A stretch of DNA of 64,000 nucleotides from Chloroflexota bacterium (GCA_016234555.1 JACRBJ010000006.1:62001-126000); one strand, 5' to 3'. Shown: positions 7,581 to 16,828, numbered from the stretch's first letter. A program made the numbers and translations. The notes: generated from the sequence alone by a model not told the origin.

Positions 7581-8666
7581 CTAGGATATTCCAAGTACTT
7601 GATTCGCGGCTTTGATGCCCGCGTTTACATCGACCGGGGCACCCAGTTGCCTGAGCGCATCCCCGGTGGCATTCAATAATTCGATTACCCGGTTGCGCGA
7701 GAGATTGCCAAACTTCGCCGGGTCGAGGAAGAACACGCTGTCGTTTACCCGTCCAAACGTTCCGTTTGAAGACAGCGTCTGCGCCAGTTTGCGGACGACA
7801 TCGTCGGAGCGCAAATTGTTTGGGCAGATGATTTCGGTCTGAGTCCCCAAACAAAAGCGGCGGGGCGAATCACAGCCGGGGCATTCGCGTCCGTCCACAA
7901 CCAGTTGCAGTCCCATTTCGCTCACACCCCAGCGAACAGCCTTTGCCGCGAGATCGGGCAGGGCGGCGACAGGGGAGAGGTTTTGGGATGAAGAGATGCT
8001 GGTGGAGGAGCGTGACCACAAGTCGGCGAGAGCCAGGCGCATCTGACGGGCGGAAGCTCGCGGGTCAGCCGACTCGCGGATGTGACGTCCACAGATCAGG
8101 ACGGAAACTGGCAAATCGGCAAAAAACGGAAGAAGTTCAATCGTCATTCCCCCGGTAATCGTCACTTTGTAGCCCATGTCTATCAACTTGCGGACAATGT
8201 CCTTGTCCTCCTGAGTCCATTCACGCCCTGCAGATTGGGCGTCCCATTCACGGTGGTAAACAATTCGCTCGACGCCGATCTGCCGCCACTCAGTAGCTCT
8301 TGCAAGAATATCGCGGACACCGGTGAGTTCCATCAGCATTTCCTTGCCGCGCTTGCGGGCGACGGCGAGCGCCTCTTTCACTGTGGGGATGGTCGCCCCG
8401 CCGATGACTGTCATCATGTCCGCGCCGGCATCGAAAGCCATCGCTGCTTCGAGTCCGCCGACGTCGGGTGTCTTGACATCAGCCAGAATCAACTTATCGG
8501 GGCAGATTTCTCGCATTGCCCGGACCGCTTCCATACCAGCCGCCTTGCAAAGAGGGGTGCCGATTTCGATGATGTCCACTTCGGGGGCGGTCAGGACAGC
8601 CATCTCCAGCGCTTTCGGCAGGGAGGTGTAATCCATGGCAATTTGGAGCAAAGGTGTGGGATTCAT
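7581..8666 (-). CDS. 3-keto-L-gulonate-6-phosphate decarboxylase-like enzyme with C-terminal Cys-containing extension
   Basis: 361 aa from ATG 8666 (GAGGT upstream; an earlier in-frame start at 8684 lacks support). Residues about 5-220 match the OMP-decarboxylase-suprafamily barrel and are closest to UlaD/SgbH: QIAMDY, DIIEIGT, LADVKTPD, YHREWDAQSAG, TITGGM and CGRHI correspond to the conserved Asp, metal-ligand Glu/Asp, catalytic Lys and phosphate-binding positions. KGPDC makes L-xylulose 5-phosphate and CO2; hexulose-phosphate synthase is the sister activity. Residues about 221-361 are extra: a Ser-rich linker, then a domain I do not recognise with CPGCDSPRRFC and a further Cys, ending in predicted helices. 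It is the first gene of the BMC operon and thus the likely signature enzyme. Confidence 0.8.
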   Translation of the reverse strand: MNPTPLLQIAMDYTSLPKALEMAVLTAPEVDIIEIGTPLCKAAGMEAVRAMREICPDKLILADVKTPDVGGLEAAMAFDAGADMMTVIGGATIPTVKEALAVARKRGKEMLMELTGVRDILARATEWRQIGVERIVYHREWDAQSAGREWTQEDKDIVRKLIDMGYKVTITGGMTIELLPFFADLPVSVLICGRHIRESADPRASARQMRLALADLWSRSSTSISSSQNLSPVAALPDLAAKAVRWGVSEMGLQLVVDGRECPGCDSPRRFCLGTQTEIICPNNLRSDDVVRKLAQTLSSNGTFGRVNDSVFFLDPAKFGNLSRNRVIELLNATGDALRQLGAPVDVNAGIKAANQVLGIS

Positions 8667-8839
8667 AATTTGGTTTGACCTCAATCGTGGCTCAAAGACG
8701 AGCCTAGGGTATTTTTTGACTAAGCTGTCTATACCAGAAATCTATTTCTTGCCGCTTCAGAGAATAAAGTTTTTCGGTCCAGCAAATACGAGTAAATTTA
8801 TTTTATTGCCTAAATAAATGTGATAATTTTTTCATTATG

Positions 8840-8874
8840 TGATAATATTATCAAAACGACTATATGCTTGTCAA
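8840..8874 (-). promoter_or_regulatory. Promoter of the BMC operon with overlapping palindromic operator
   Basis: On the minus strand a perfect TTGACA (8869-8874) is followed after 16-18 bp by an AT-rich -10 (GATAAT/ATAATA). The -10 lies inside a perfect 14-bp palindrome TGATAATATTATCA (8840-8853). A half-site copy TGTGATAAT occurs at 8819-8827, 19 bp from TGTGATAAT at 8838-8846. This layout fits repression by a dimeric regulator, not identified here. The leader would be about 170 nt. Confidence 0.65.
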
Positions 8875-8889
8875 GTATTTTCATTAGGT

Positions 8890-8905
8890 TGTGACAAATG
8901 TCGCA
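8890..8905. promoter_or_regulatory. Imperfect 16-bp inverted repeat upstream of the BMC promoter
   Basis: TGTGACAAATGTCGCA is a dyad (TGTGAC/GTCGCA with one mismatch) about 16 bp upstream of the -35 box. The position suits an activator or second repressor site. No other function is apparent. Confidence 0.35.
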
Positions 8906-8984
8906 TAAAAATATTACAAAAAGCAGGAGACTGGAGAGTGCAAGAGGACCAGCCGCCTTTGCATGGCTAATCTGCGGGCTTTTT

Positions 8985-9012
8985 TAAAACTAAAACGCGC
9001 CGCTTGGGCGCG
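8985..9012 (-). terminator. Rho-independent terminator of the QOR-family gene
   Basis: A 6-bp GC stem (8996-9001 with 9007-9012, CGCGCC/GGGCGCG arms) with a 5-nt loop is followed on the minus strand by TTTTAGTTTT. It lies about 40 bp after the stop at 9055 and insulates the BMC promoter from the upstream gene. Confidence 0.75.
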
Positions 9013-9054
9013 TCACTAATTTCAGGTTGTTCCTTTCTCTTCCAGTTTGGCACC

Positions 9055-10041
9055 TCACCCAACTTCAAGAAGAATGTTTCCAATCGCCCCGCCACTTTCA
9101 ACCAGATCATGTGCTGTGGCAATTTGCTCAAGCTTCAGGCGGGCGGCAATATTATGAGTCAAGCGATTCCTTTCCAAAAGCGTTGACAGGTCAGCGATGG
9201 CGCGCTTGCGAATATCAGGCTCCAGGCTGTAGACGATGAAAAAAGTCAGGCGGACTCCCTTCCGAATTGCGGGAGAAAAGGGCACACTGATCTCTGAAGC
9301 GCCGCTGCCATAAACAACGATCTCGCCATTGGGGCGCAGGACTGTAAGATCTGTATTCACATTGGCGGCAAAGTCAACTTCCACAATCCGATCCACTCCC
9401 CTGCCTGAGGTGACGTCTTGAATGACTGTTTGCAGGTCATCGGTCTTGTAATTCAGGACAACATCCGCACCCGCTTCACGGGCAAGGGCGGCTTTTTCCG
9501 CGTTGCTGACAGTTGCAATCACCTGCTTTGCGCCTTTGATCTTCGCCAGTTGGATGGCATAATGTCCAACCGCCCCTGCCCCGCCAGCCACAAGAACAGT
9601 TTTCCCGTCTACGCCTTCGCCCGCTGTAACGGCGTGATATGCCGTCAAAGCTGGGATTCCCAAACAAGCTCCAACCGCAAGTTCGACATTATCCGGCAAA
9701 AGCGCTGCCTGATTGGACGGGAGCACAACGTACTGGGCGGCTGTGCCGAACGGACGCATCCATGCGGCGTTCCAAATCCAAACCCGCTCGCCAACCCGTG
9801 CGGGATCGACCTCCGCCCCAACCTGATCGATCATCCCCGCGCCGTCACTATGCGGGATGATGCGGGGAAACGGCAGAGTCTTGACACGGCTCCCCGCGCG
9901 TGATTTCACATCTGACGGATTGACTCCCGACCAGGCCACCCTGACCCGAACCTCTCCGGGACCGGGCACCGGAGTTGGAATCTCACCGATGCATAGAACT
10001 TCGCTTGCCTGACCAGTGCGTTCGTAAAATGCAGCTCGCAT
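9055..10041 (-). CDS. NADPH:quinone oxidoreductase-family (zinc-free MDR) dehydrogenase
   Basis: 328 aa from ATG 10041, chosen because GGAGGATAT lies just upstream. Medium-chain dehydrogenase/reductase of the quinone oxidoreductase (zeta-crystallin) type: N-terminal GroES-like domain (GPGEVRVRVAWSGVNPSDVK) and Rossmann domain with AGGAGAVGHYAIQLAK around residue 150. The structural-zinc cysteine cluster is absent. It reduces quinones or enones with NADPH. It stands alone, with its own terminator, between the glycosidase genes and the BMC operon, and a link to either is only positional. Confidence 0.85.
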   Translation of the reverse strand: MRAAFYERTGQASEVLCIGEIPTPVPGPGEVRVRVAWSGVNPSDVKSRAGSRVKTLPFPRIIPHSDGAGMIDQVGAEVDPARVGERVWIWNAAWMRPFGTAAQYVVLPSNQAALLPDNVELAVGACLGIPALTAYHAVTAGEGVDGKTVLVAGGAGAVGHYAIQLAKIKGAKQVIATVSNAEKAALAREAGADVVLNYKTDDLQTVIQDVTSGRGVDRIVEVDFAANVNTDLTVLRPNGEIVVYGSGASEISVPFSPAIRKGVRLTFFIVYSLEPDIRKRAIADLSTLLERNRLTHNIAARLKLEQIATAHDLVESGGAIGNILLEVG

Positions 10042-10078
10042 ATATCCTCCAAAAATCATTCCGTCATCTACTTCAGAT

Positions 10079-10114
10079 GATATTGTACTGCCTCCGCCAG
10101 ATGTGTGAATTGAA
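10079..10114 (-). repeat. Intergenic 36-bp repeat, copy 1 (copy 2 at 20752-20787)
   Basis: gatattgtactgcctccgcc and the following agatgtgtgaattgaa match gatattgcagtgccttcgcc plus agatgtgctgagtgaa at 20752-20787, about 30 of 36 positions. In one minus frame both read H-L-A-[EK]-A-[VL]-Q-Y, with synonymous-like changes, so they may be remnants of the 3' end of a once shared gene. Confidence 0.5.
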
Positions 10115-10210
10115 TTCGCTCCCTGTCAAATTCACAATCGCGTATACGAGTTTGAGGATATGCAGCATGTGTCGATAAATTTATCAGGACACCATTTCGC
10201 CTTATGCGGA

Positions 10211-11230
10211 TCAGGAGGCAATTTGGCCATCCAGATCCCATAAGTCCCGCCAATCCCTGGCGGTCTCCCACAAAAAGACCTGTCCCTTGATGAGGCGGTT
10301 GTTCTTGTCCGCTGATGCAATTTCTTTCATCTCCTCGTCAGTCAAGGGCTCAGTTGTGGCACACTTTAAATTACTGAGATATTCATTGGGATGCACCGAG
10401 AAGGGAATGGGGATTTGTCCGCGCTGCACTGCCCATTTCACGCAGATCACTGCCGGGTGAACATTATAACGCTGCGCAATTTTCACAATCACCGGGTCTT
10501 CAATGTCGACTGTATCGTCAGGGGTCTTATCACGATCCGGACGTGTTGGGGAGCCAATGGGACAAAAACCAATTGCAGCAATATCGTTATCTTTGCAGAA
10601 CTGGAAGAACTCTGGCTGCTGGAAGTGGGGATGCAGTTCCATTTCGTTGACCACGGGTTTGATCTTTGCATCACGGAGCAACAACTTTAACTTCGGGACG
10701 GTCATGTTGGATGTCCCAATGTTGCGGACCAGTCCCATTTCAACCAGTTTCTCCATCTGCCGCCAGGTCTTCATGTAATTCTCGTGGATGTATGGAATCG
10801 CATGAGGGTCGCGTGAGTTAACATCCACGCCTACGCCGTGATGATTGGGGAAGGGCCAGTGGATCAGGTACAGGTCAAGATAATCCAGTTGCAGGTCTCT
10901 CAATGTCTGCTTGCAGGTAGGAATTACATCCTCTTCGGCGTGTTTATTGTTCCAAAGTTTTGAGGTGATCCACAGTTCTTCACGCTTGATGCCCTTTTGC
11001 ATTGCCTTCTGGAGGGATACGCCGATTTCCTTTTCATTTCCGTACACCGCCACGCAATCGATATGACGATACCCGATCTCGATGGCGCCTAAAACCGCCT
11101 CCGCGATCTGGTCGGCAGTAAAACGATCGGAGCCGAAAGTCCCCAGTCCAACCGCGGGAATCTCCGCTCCTGTGTAAAGCTTCCTCTTCGGAACCAAATT
11201 TGAGTCAATTCTTTCCGATATATCGTTCAT
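10211..11230 (-). CDS. Aldo/keto reductase
   Basis: 339 aa NAD(P)H-dependent AKR barrel. Catalytic tetrad visible: Asp in YRHIDCVAVYGNE (about residue 58), Tyr in the same motif, Lys in ITSKLWN and His in LIHWPFP. The C-terminal cofactor loop is present (IPIPFSVHPNEYLSNL). Insertions around FPNHHGVGVDVNSRDPHAI and a slightly long C-terminus are seen. Such enzymes reduce sugars or aldehydes. It lies 61 bp downstream of the GH31 gene and likely belongs to the glycoside operon, perhaps reducing released xylose or galactose to alditol. RBS GGAGTG precedes ATG 11230. Confidence 0.88.
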   Translation of the reverse strand: MNDISERIDSNLVPKRKLYTGAEIPAVGLGTFGSDRFTADQIAEAVLGAIEIGYRHIDCVAVYGNEKEIGVSLQKAMQKGIKREELWITSKLWNNKHAEEDVIPTCKQTLRDLQLDYLDLYLIHWPFPNHHGVGVDVNSRDPHAIPYIHENYMKTWRQMEKLVEMGLVRNIGTSNMTVPKLKLLLRDAKIKPVVNEMELHPHFQQPEFFQFCKDNDIAAIGFCPIGSPTRPDRDKTPDDTVDIEDPVIVKIAQRYNVHPAVICVKWAVQRGQIPIPFSVHPNEYLSNLKCATTEPLTDEEMKEIASADKNNRLIKGQVFLWETARDWRDLWDLDGQIAS

Positions 11231-11291
11231 TGTTCACTCCTTTAAAATTTGTCCAGAAAAAGTCTGGAGAACATGGGCGCATCGCTCTTTC

Positions 11292-13586
11292 TCAGGATGA
11301 TGTTCCAATATTCAACCTGACCACCTTTCCTAAAATGGAACTTTGTAATCCCTGATACTGGTCATCAAAAACCACTTTTACGGATTTCGCCAAATCCATT
11401 TCGTCGGTACACTGAATCTGGTGTGGGTAAACCGGCACCTGGGAGCCAAACTTGACATAGACCGGCATTTGCTCCAACGGCATCTTAACTTTCTTTACCC
11501 AGCGCCCCCCTTCCAACGTCTCTCCCGTCCAAAAATCAACCCATTTGCCGTCTGGGAGATAGACATCCCTGACGCCATCGTCATTCATAATTGGCGCAAC
11601 CAAAAAGGAGTCGCCAAAATAATACTGGTCGTCAATGTGCCAGCACATTGGATCATCTTCGTGATGGAAAATCAGCGCCCGCAGGATGGGTAAACCGGTA
11701 TGAACCGCCTTCTGTCCCTGTTCCACCAGATATGGGATGAGCGCATAGCGCAGGTTCCACCATTGTCTTACGATATCGGCAACGACAGGATACTCAAACG
11801 GTTCACGCGGAGAAGTGCCATGATACCGAATATGGGAGGAGAACACGCCAAACTGCGTCCAACGCACATACAACTCATCGGAGGGCCAGTTATTCATGAA
11901 GTTGGGCGCGCCGTGGAAGCCTGCGATGTCGTGTCCCCAAAACGCGTAACCTGACAGTCCCAAATGCAAACCGCCGCGCAGCGAGCCCGCCATGCCTTCC
12001 CAGTTGCAGGCGGCATCCCCTCCCCAATGCACTGGATAGCGATGATTGCCAATCCAACCGGATCTAGCCCATATCAATCCCTCCCCGGTGACTTTTTCGG
12101 TTATTTCAAAAGCCGCCTTTTGATACAGCAGGGTGTAGAGATTGTGCAACAACTTTGCATTCATCCCATGATAATTGGCTTGAAAGTCAATGGTCTCCCC
12201 AAAATCCGTTTTGATTGCAGCCACGCCCATTTTCAGTAATTTTTCCAACATCCCCTGATACCATTCAACCGCATCCGGATTCGTGAAATCAATCGTTGCC
12301 GCAAGCCCGCCATCCCCGAAGTTTGAATGGCTGTTCACAGTCTCCTTGTTGCTGGCAATAAATTTCTTCTCCAAGGCTGGTGCGTATAACTCCGTCTGTA
12401 CGCTCACAGATGGCAGCTGCCATACCGTGACGCGAAAACCATTCGAACGCATTTCCTTCAGGTAATCCTGAGGATTGGGAAATGTCCGTGGACTGAATTC
12501 CCAGTCACAGATCCAGTCCTTATCGAACCATCCCGTATCGATATGGATTACGTCACAAGGAAACGATTCTTTCCTCAAACGTGCAGCGACCTGGCGGGTC
12601 TCATCAGCGGTGAAATAGGTCATTCGTCCCATCCAAACGCCATATGACCACATGGGTACCTCATGAGGGAAACCCGTCAACAAGCGATAGTTGTACAGGA
12701 TACGTTCAACATTCTTTCCCCCAATCACGAATAAATCCAGTAAACCATCCTCAACCATTGCCTGATTGACCCGCGTGGAGATATCAGCCAAAGACAATCG
12801 CGTATGTGCAGAAGTCAAAATTAAAAGGCCGTATGGACGGCTGGAGACATAAAAAGGCACGTTTTTGTAACAACGACGGTTGTTGACTCCCAAAGCATCG
12901 GCATTTTCCAAAACCAACGTCCGCCCGGAAAGGTTCATGGACGCAAAGCGTTCCCCTGTCCCTGCAATTTTCTCGTTTGCAGAAGCGTGGAAGGCAAACG
13001 TTACGCGATGAGGTCGTTGATCACGCTCCACATAAGCCAGCGGAAAAGATTCGTGTTGACCTGGCTTAAAAATATCGTATGGCTCAAAAGGAACAGATGT
13101 CAATCCGTCCGGATATATGGTTGCATCCAGTGTTTCGGGTGGGGCAGGAATCAAGTCGCTCCAATGCTTGATCTCTGGGGCCGGGGTTTTGATTTCCATT
13201 CGCGTTTTCCCTGTAGAATCAATAGCTTTCCAGCCTTGAGAGCCTTTATCCACCGACAGAGGCAGTCGTTTAATCCTGTTGTCGATATCAAGCATTACAT
13301 TGTCGTCAATGACAGGTATTTCGTCGCTGTTGAAATTCATTGTCAACCGGACAATTTCTTCGCCGTAGGCACTGACCCACAAAGCATGTCTTTTGGGAGG
13401 GATGTTTTCATCCGGCTTGACACCCTCTTCACACAAGGTCTGGGCGAAAAAATCCAATTCAATTCGAATGTGTCCATCCTGTACGCTGACAGCACGTGGG
13501 GCACCTACAGACCATAAAACATCCTGTGACGCTTCAGGCGTATCGAGATCAAGTAGATCGGCCAATAGGTTATTCTGCGGTTTCAT
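11292..13586 (-). CDS. GH31 alpha-glycosidase (YicI-like alpha-xylosidase/alpha-glucosidase)
   Basis: 764 aa, the usual size for YicI-like GH31 enzymes. The N-terminal beta-sandwich is followed by the barrel; the nucleophile Asp is in IKTDFGE (about residue 459) and the general acid Asp in WGHDIAGF (about residue 550). HIDTGWFDKDWICDWEF and YGVWMGRMTYF match the substrate-binding surroundings of alpha-xylosidases. No signal peptide, so it acts in the cytoplasm on imported oligosaccharides. It follows the GH36 gene by 85 bp in the sugar operon. Alpha-xylosidase against alpha-glucosidase cannot be settled by eye. Confidence 0.9.
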   Translation of the reverse strand: MKPQNNLLADLLDLDTPEASQDVLWSVGAPRAVSVQDGHIRIELDFFAQTLCEEGVKPDENIPPKRHALWVSAYGEEIVRLTMNFNSDEIPVIDDNVMLDIDNRIKRLPLSVDKGSQGWKAIDSTGKTRMEIKTPAPEIKHWSDLIPAPPETLDATIYPDGLTSVPFEPYDIFKPGQHESFPLAYVERDQRPHRVTFAFHASANEKIAGTGERFASMNLSGRTLVLENADALGVNNRRCYKNVPFYVSSRPYGLLILTSAHTRLSLADISTRVNQAMVEDGLLDLFVIGGKNVERILYNYRLLTGFPHEVPMWSYGVWMGRMTYFTADETRQVAARLRKESFPCDVIHIDTGWFDKDWICDWEFSPRTFPNPQDYLKEMRSNGFRVTVWQLPSVSVQTELYAPALEKKFIASNKETVNSHSNFGDGGLAATIDFTNPDAVEWYQGMLEKLLKMGVAAIKTDFGETIDFQANYHGMNAKLLHNLYTLLYQKAAFEITEKVTGEGLIWARSGWIGNHRYPVHWGGDAACNWEGMAGSLRGGLHLGLSGYAFWGHDIAGFHGAPNFMNNWPSDELYVRWTQFGVFSSHIRYHGTSPREPFEYPVVADIVRQWWNLRYALIPYLVEQGQKAVHTGLPILRALIFHHEDDPMCWHIDDQYYFGDSFLVAPIMNDDGVRDVYLPDGKWVDFWTGETLEGGRWVKKVKMPLEQMPVYVKFGSQVPVYPHQIQCTDEMDLAKSVKVVFDDQYQGLQSSILGKVVRLNIGTSS

Positions 13587-13671
13587 GAATGTTTACCTTT
13601 TCAAGTTAAGATGACTTAATGGGGAACTTAGACTCGCGCCTGCCGATTTGCCGGGGTTGCTAAATTTCATC

Positions 13672-15831
13672 TTATCTGCCATTTTCGAGATGTATGACAT
13701 ATCCTTCGAACTCTCCGGTAAACTGGATGCCAAGCTCATTGCCAGTTATCTTTGCATTGATGTTTGTGCCTGGCAGAATGCCGGCAATCTGCCAATTCCC
13801 CTGTGGAAGGGGGGCAATAATTTCAGATGGCAGCGGGTTTGCAAATGAATGGGCAACCAGTAAAGCCTGACTGTTATCTGTGGAGGTACGCAAAATTGCC
13901 TGTGCGCCTTGCGGATGTTGCCAGGACGCTCCAATATGCTGGTAGAGCCTGCTTTTGCCGTTCTTGATGATCGGCGCGACCCGGTCATAGAAACGAATAA
14001 CTTCCCGCACGAGTGACCATTGCTCTTCATCAAGTTCGTCGAGTTCGCCGGAGAGGCACAGCCTTCCCAGGAAGCCGGCAGCCAGGGAATATGTCAAGCG
14101 TTGAAATGAATCACTGGCATGTAAAACCGCCCAAATTTGGGATTGTCTTGGCAGGATGAGACGCTGAAGGTTGGCGGCAATAATCGGGATTTCCGGCGAT
14201 TCGTGCGCATCCGAGAAGGACGCCATACTGGCAAGCGCCATCATGGACGGCTCCAGCCGATGTCCGCCCGAAGCGCAGACTTCGATCACCAGGTCCGGTA
14301 GTTCTTTCTGCATCTGGCGGAAAAAATCCTGAACGCACAAAATATGCCGGCGCAGCCCTTCGCCCAAAGATTCGGCTCCATCGACGCCGATGCCGATGGT
14401 TTCGTTGTAATCCACCTTGATGTAGCCGAAGCCGGCGTCACGCAGAAAACAGATGACCTTCTCGTATAGATAATCGCGCACCCATGGGTCCCGAAAATCC
14501 CAAAACCGCCGCTGCCCCGCCAAAACGGGAATCCCATCCCGCTTGAGAAAATGATCAACCATCAGGTCGAATAAGCTTGAGCGGCTGCCAACCACCTCGA
14601 ATTCAAACCAAATGCCGGGAATCAATCCCTGCTCGCGGATGAACTTTGCCGTAGCGGCAATCCCTTCCGGGAATAGTTTGCGGCTTGGTATCCATTCTCC
14701 CTGGTTCAAACTCCAGTCGCCATTTTCTCCAAGATACCACCCGGCATCCAAAACAAGATATTTCGTGCCGGAGTCTTTCAGTCTTTTAGCCAGGGCGCAA
14801 ACACGTTCATGTGTTGGATTTCCCCAGGTTGTACAGAATTCATTTACCAGAACCGGCAAGGTTTGTTCACTATCCGGTACTTGTTCGGCAGCTTTTGACT
14901 GCATCGCGGTAAGGCGCTGGCACAAGTCATCAAAATCCCCTTTGACAGTGGCGACATAGGCTGGAGGACTGGTGAACGACTCGCCCGGAGCCAAAGTTTT
15001 GTACCAATGACCAAGCTCACGGTCAGCCAACCCGCCCGAAAGACTCAACTGGTCGTCCCGTCGATACAACTCCATTTGCCATGACCCCGCCCAGGCTAAA
15101 GCTGCGCCCCAGAAGACACCCGCATCCCGATCCTCAACAGCCGCAAACGGATGATAGCCGTGAACCGGCATCGAGCCGGCTTGTCCAAACCGTTCAGTTC
15201 GAACGCCGTGCCCCGACCAGGATCGCTCCAAATGAAGTTCTTCGATTGGCTGGCTGACATGACGCCCCTCCGCCGACCAGGAACTGCGAAACCGATGAAA
15301 GTGGAGGCGGTTGGGAGCGTCGTCTGAGGCGAAAGGGGTAATCCCTCCCAGCGAAAAACTGGAGAACATTTCCAGCTTGATTTCCTCCCGTCCATCATTT
15401 TGGATCGTTGAAAAAAAGGTGAGCGCTTCGTCACCCTTGCAATAGCGGAGATGATGCTCACAAGAATAACCGCGCGTAGAATTTAAATAAGTGATTATCC
15501 CGGTCTCATCGCCCTGCTGGATTTTTTCCTGTTTGGAATAGCGAAGGCTCGATAAAGTATCACTGTTGCGCATCGTAATACCCTGGCTGAAGCCATCCAG
15601 CGAATCCCCCAGCAGCTTGAATTGAACGAGGGATTCAAGCTGCTGGGCAGTTATATCGGGAAATTTCTGGGGTTTCCCGGGGAGGAATTCGCGGCGCGTC
15701 ACCAGCTTATCTGCCATGCTGTCGGGGTAAAGAAAAAGACCGACGGTATTGGATTTCGGTTCCGTCACATATTCAATCCACATATCGCCGAAACGATATT
15801 TGGACAAGCAGACATAAGATTTGGCAGACAA
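13672..15831 (-). CDS. GH36 alpha-galactosidase
   Basis: 719 aa if started at TTG 15831, which has GGGAA 6 bp upstream and follows the permease stop by 22 bp; the frame stays open to 15906 but would then overlap the permease. GH36 hallmarks: LDAGWYLGENGDWSLNQGEW, the nucleophile Asp in YIKVDYNE (about residue 473) and the acid/base Asp in SFSDAHE (about residue 540), with CASGG between them. Cytoplasmic, no signal peptide. It cleaves terminal alpha-galactosides such as melibiose or raffinose. Located directly after the ABC permeases, it is the probable first hydrolytic step for the imported sugar. Confidence 0.88.
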   Translation of the reverse strand: MSAKSYVCLSKYRFGDMWIEYVTEPKSNTVGLFLYPDSMADKLVTRREFLPGKPQKFPDITAQQLESLVQFKLLGDSLDGFSQGITMRNSDTLSSLRYSKQEKIQQGDETGIITYLNSTRGYSCEHHLRYCKGDEALTFFSTIQNDGREEIKLEMFSSFSLGGITPFASDDAPNRLHFHRFRSSWSAEGRHVSQPIEELHLERSWSGHGVRTERFGQAGSMPVHGYHPFAAVEDRDAGVFWGAALAWAGSWQMELYRRDDQLSLSGGLADRELGHWYKTLAPGESFTSPPAYVATVKGDFDDLCQRLTAMQSKAAEQVPDSEQTLPVLVNEFCTTWGNPTHERVCALAKRLKDSGTKYLVLDAGWYLGENGDWSLNQGEWIPSRKLFPEGIAATAKFIREQGLIPGIWFEFEVVGSRSSLFDLMVDHFLKRDGIPVLAGQRRFWDFRDPWVRDYLYEKVICFLRDAGFGYIKVDYNETIGIGVDGAESLGEGLRRHILCVQDFFRQMQKELPDLVIEVCASGGHRLEPSMMALASMASFSDAHESPEIPIIAANLQRLILPRQSQIWAVLHASDSFQRLTYSLAAGFLGRLCLSGELDELDEEQWSLVREVIRFYDRVAPIIKNGKSRLYQHIGASWQHPQGAQAILRTSTDNSQALLVAHSFANPLPSEIIAPLPQGNWQIAGILPGTNINAKITGNELGIQFTGEFEGYVIHLENGR

Positions 15832-15853
15832 TTCAATTCCCTGTTTTTTAGCA

Positions 15854-16816
15854 TTAACCTTTAATGGAACCCGTAAAGGCGCCCCCAATGACATAGCGTT
15901 GGGCAATCAAAAATACAATCGCCACAGGCACGACCATGATCAGCCCGAACAAGGCGGCTTCGGCTTGTTGGTAGCCGACCATCACGCCGGGGCTGGGGTT
16001 GAATCCGGGACGGAGGGCGGAGGTGGCAAGGACAAATTGCTGAATCCCGACAGGCAGGTTGAAAAGAGCGTTGTCGTTCAGCAGGACATAGGGTCCGAAG
16101 AAGTTATTCCAATTTGTGTTGAAATTGATGAATGCCAGCAACCCCAACAATGGGGTGGCAAGCGGCAAGGCAATATGCCAGAACAATTGCACCTCGGAGC
16201 AACCGTCCACCCGCGCCGCATCGAGAAGGTCTCGCGGCAGGCTGGAGGCGTAATAGATGTAGGTCAGGTATGTTCCAAAAGGGAAAAAAGCTGACGGCAA
16301 AATCACCGCCCATTGGGTGTTGATCAAATGGAACAGGTTCAACTCCATGAACATCGGCAATACCAGAGCCGAAGGTGGCAGCAGCATCGTGATTAATGTC
16401 AACCAAAGCAACAGGCGGCGACCCGGAAACCGCGCAACCGCCAGAATGTAGCCTGCGGGAATGCTAAAGGTCAGTGATAAAGCCAGCGCCCATATTGCGT
16501 AGCGGATGGAATTCATCCCCCATAGCAGCACTTCGCCATCCTGATACTCGATAATTCTCTGCCACGCTTCCCGAATGCGCTCGAATGAGCCAAACGCCAG
16601 AGGTTTTAGTTCGAGAAGCTGCGGTGCGCTTTTGGAAGTTGCCAACACGAGCCAGATCAGGGGAATAATGAAATATGCGGCGAACAGCAACAGCACCCCC
16701 CAACGCAGACCAAAACCCAAAATTCCCATATCGCCGACAGTCTCCATCCAGACATATTTCCACCTTTTCAGGAATGTCGGGCGGGATTTTGGACGCAAAG
16801 CATCATTTTTAGACAT
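15854..16816 (-). CDS. Carbohydrate ABC transporter permease (MalG family)
   Basis: 320 aa inner-membrane permease of the CUT1 family, with an N-terminal membrane segment (LLLFAAYFIIPLIWLVLAT) and about five more. The EAA loop is LLDAARVDGCSEVQLFWHIALP, which contacts the ATPase. ATG 16816 has AAGGAGAG upstream. It follows the MalF-type gene by 12 bp. No ATPase gene is in the operon, so a shared MsmK/UgpC-type ATPase elsewhere is likely. Confidence 0.92.
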   Translation of the reverse strand: MSKNDALRPKSRPTFLKRWKYVWMETVGDMGILGFGLRWGVLLLFAAYFIIPLIWLVLATSKSAPQLLELKPLAFGSFERIREAWQRIIEYQDGEVLLWGMNSIRYAIWALALSLTFSIPAGYILAVARFPGRRLLLWLTLITMLLPPSALVLPMFMELNLFHLINTQWAVILPSAFFPFGTYLTYIYYASSLPRDLLDAARVDGCSEVQLFWHIALPLATPLLGLLAFINFNTNWNNFFGPYVLLNDNALFNLPVGIQQFVLATSALRPGFNPSPGVMVGYQQAEAALFGLIMVVPVAIVFLIAQRYVIGGAFTGSIKG

Positions 16817-16828
16817 GCGTCACTCTCC

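Noticed and set aside
15832..15906. GH36 start upstream of the permease stop
   Set aside because: It would overlap the permease gene and lacks an RBS; TTG 15831 has GGGAA at good spacing.
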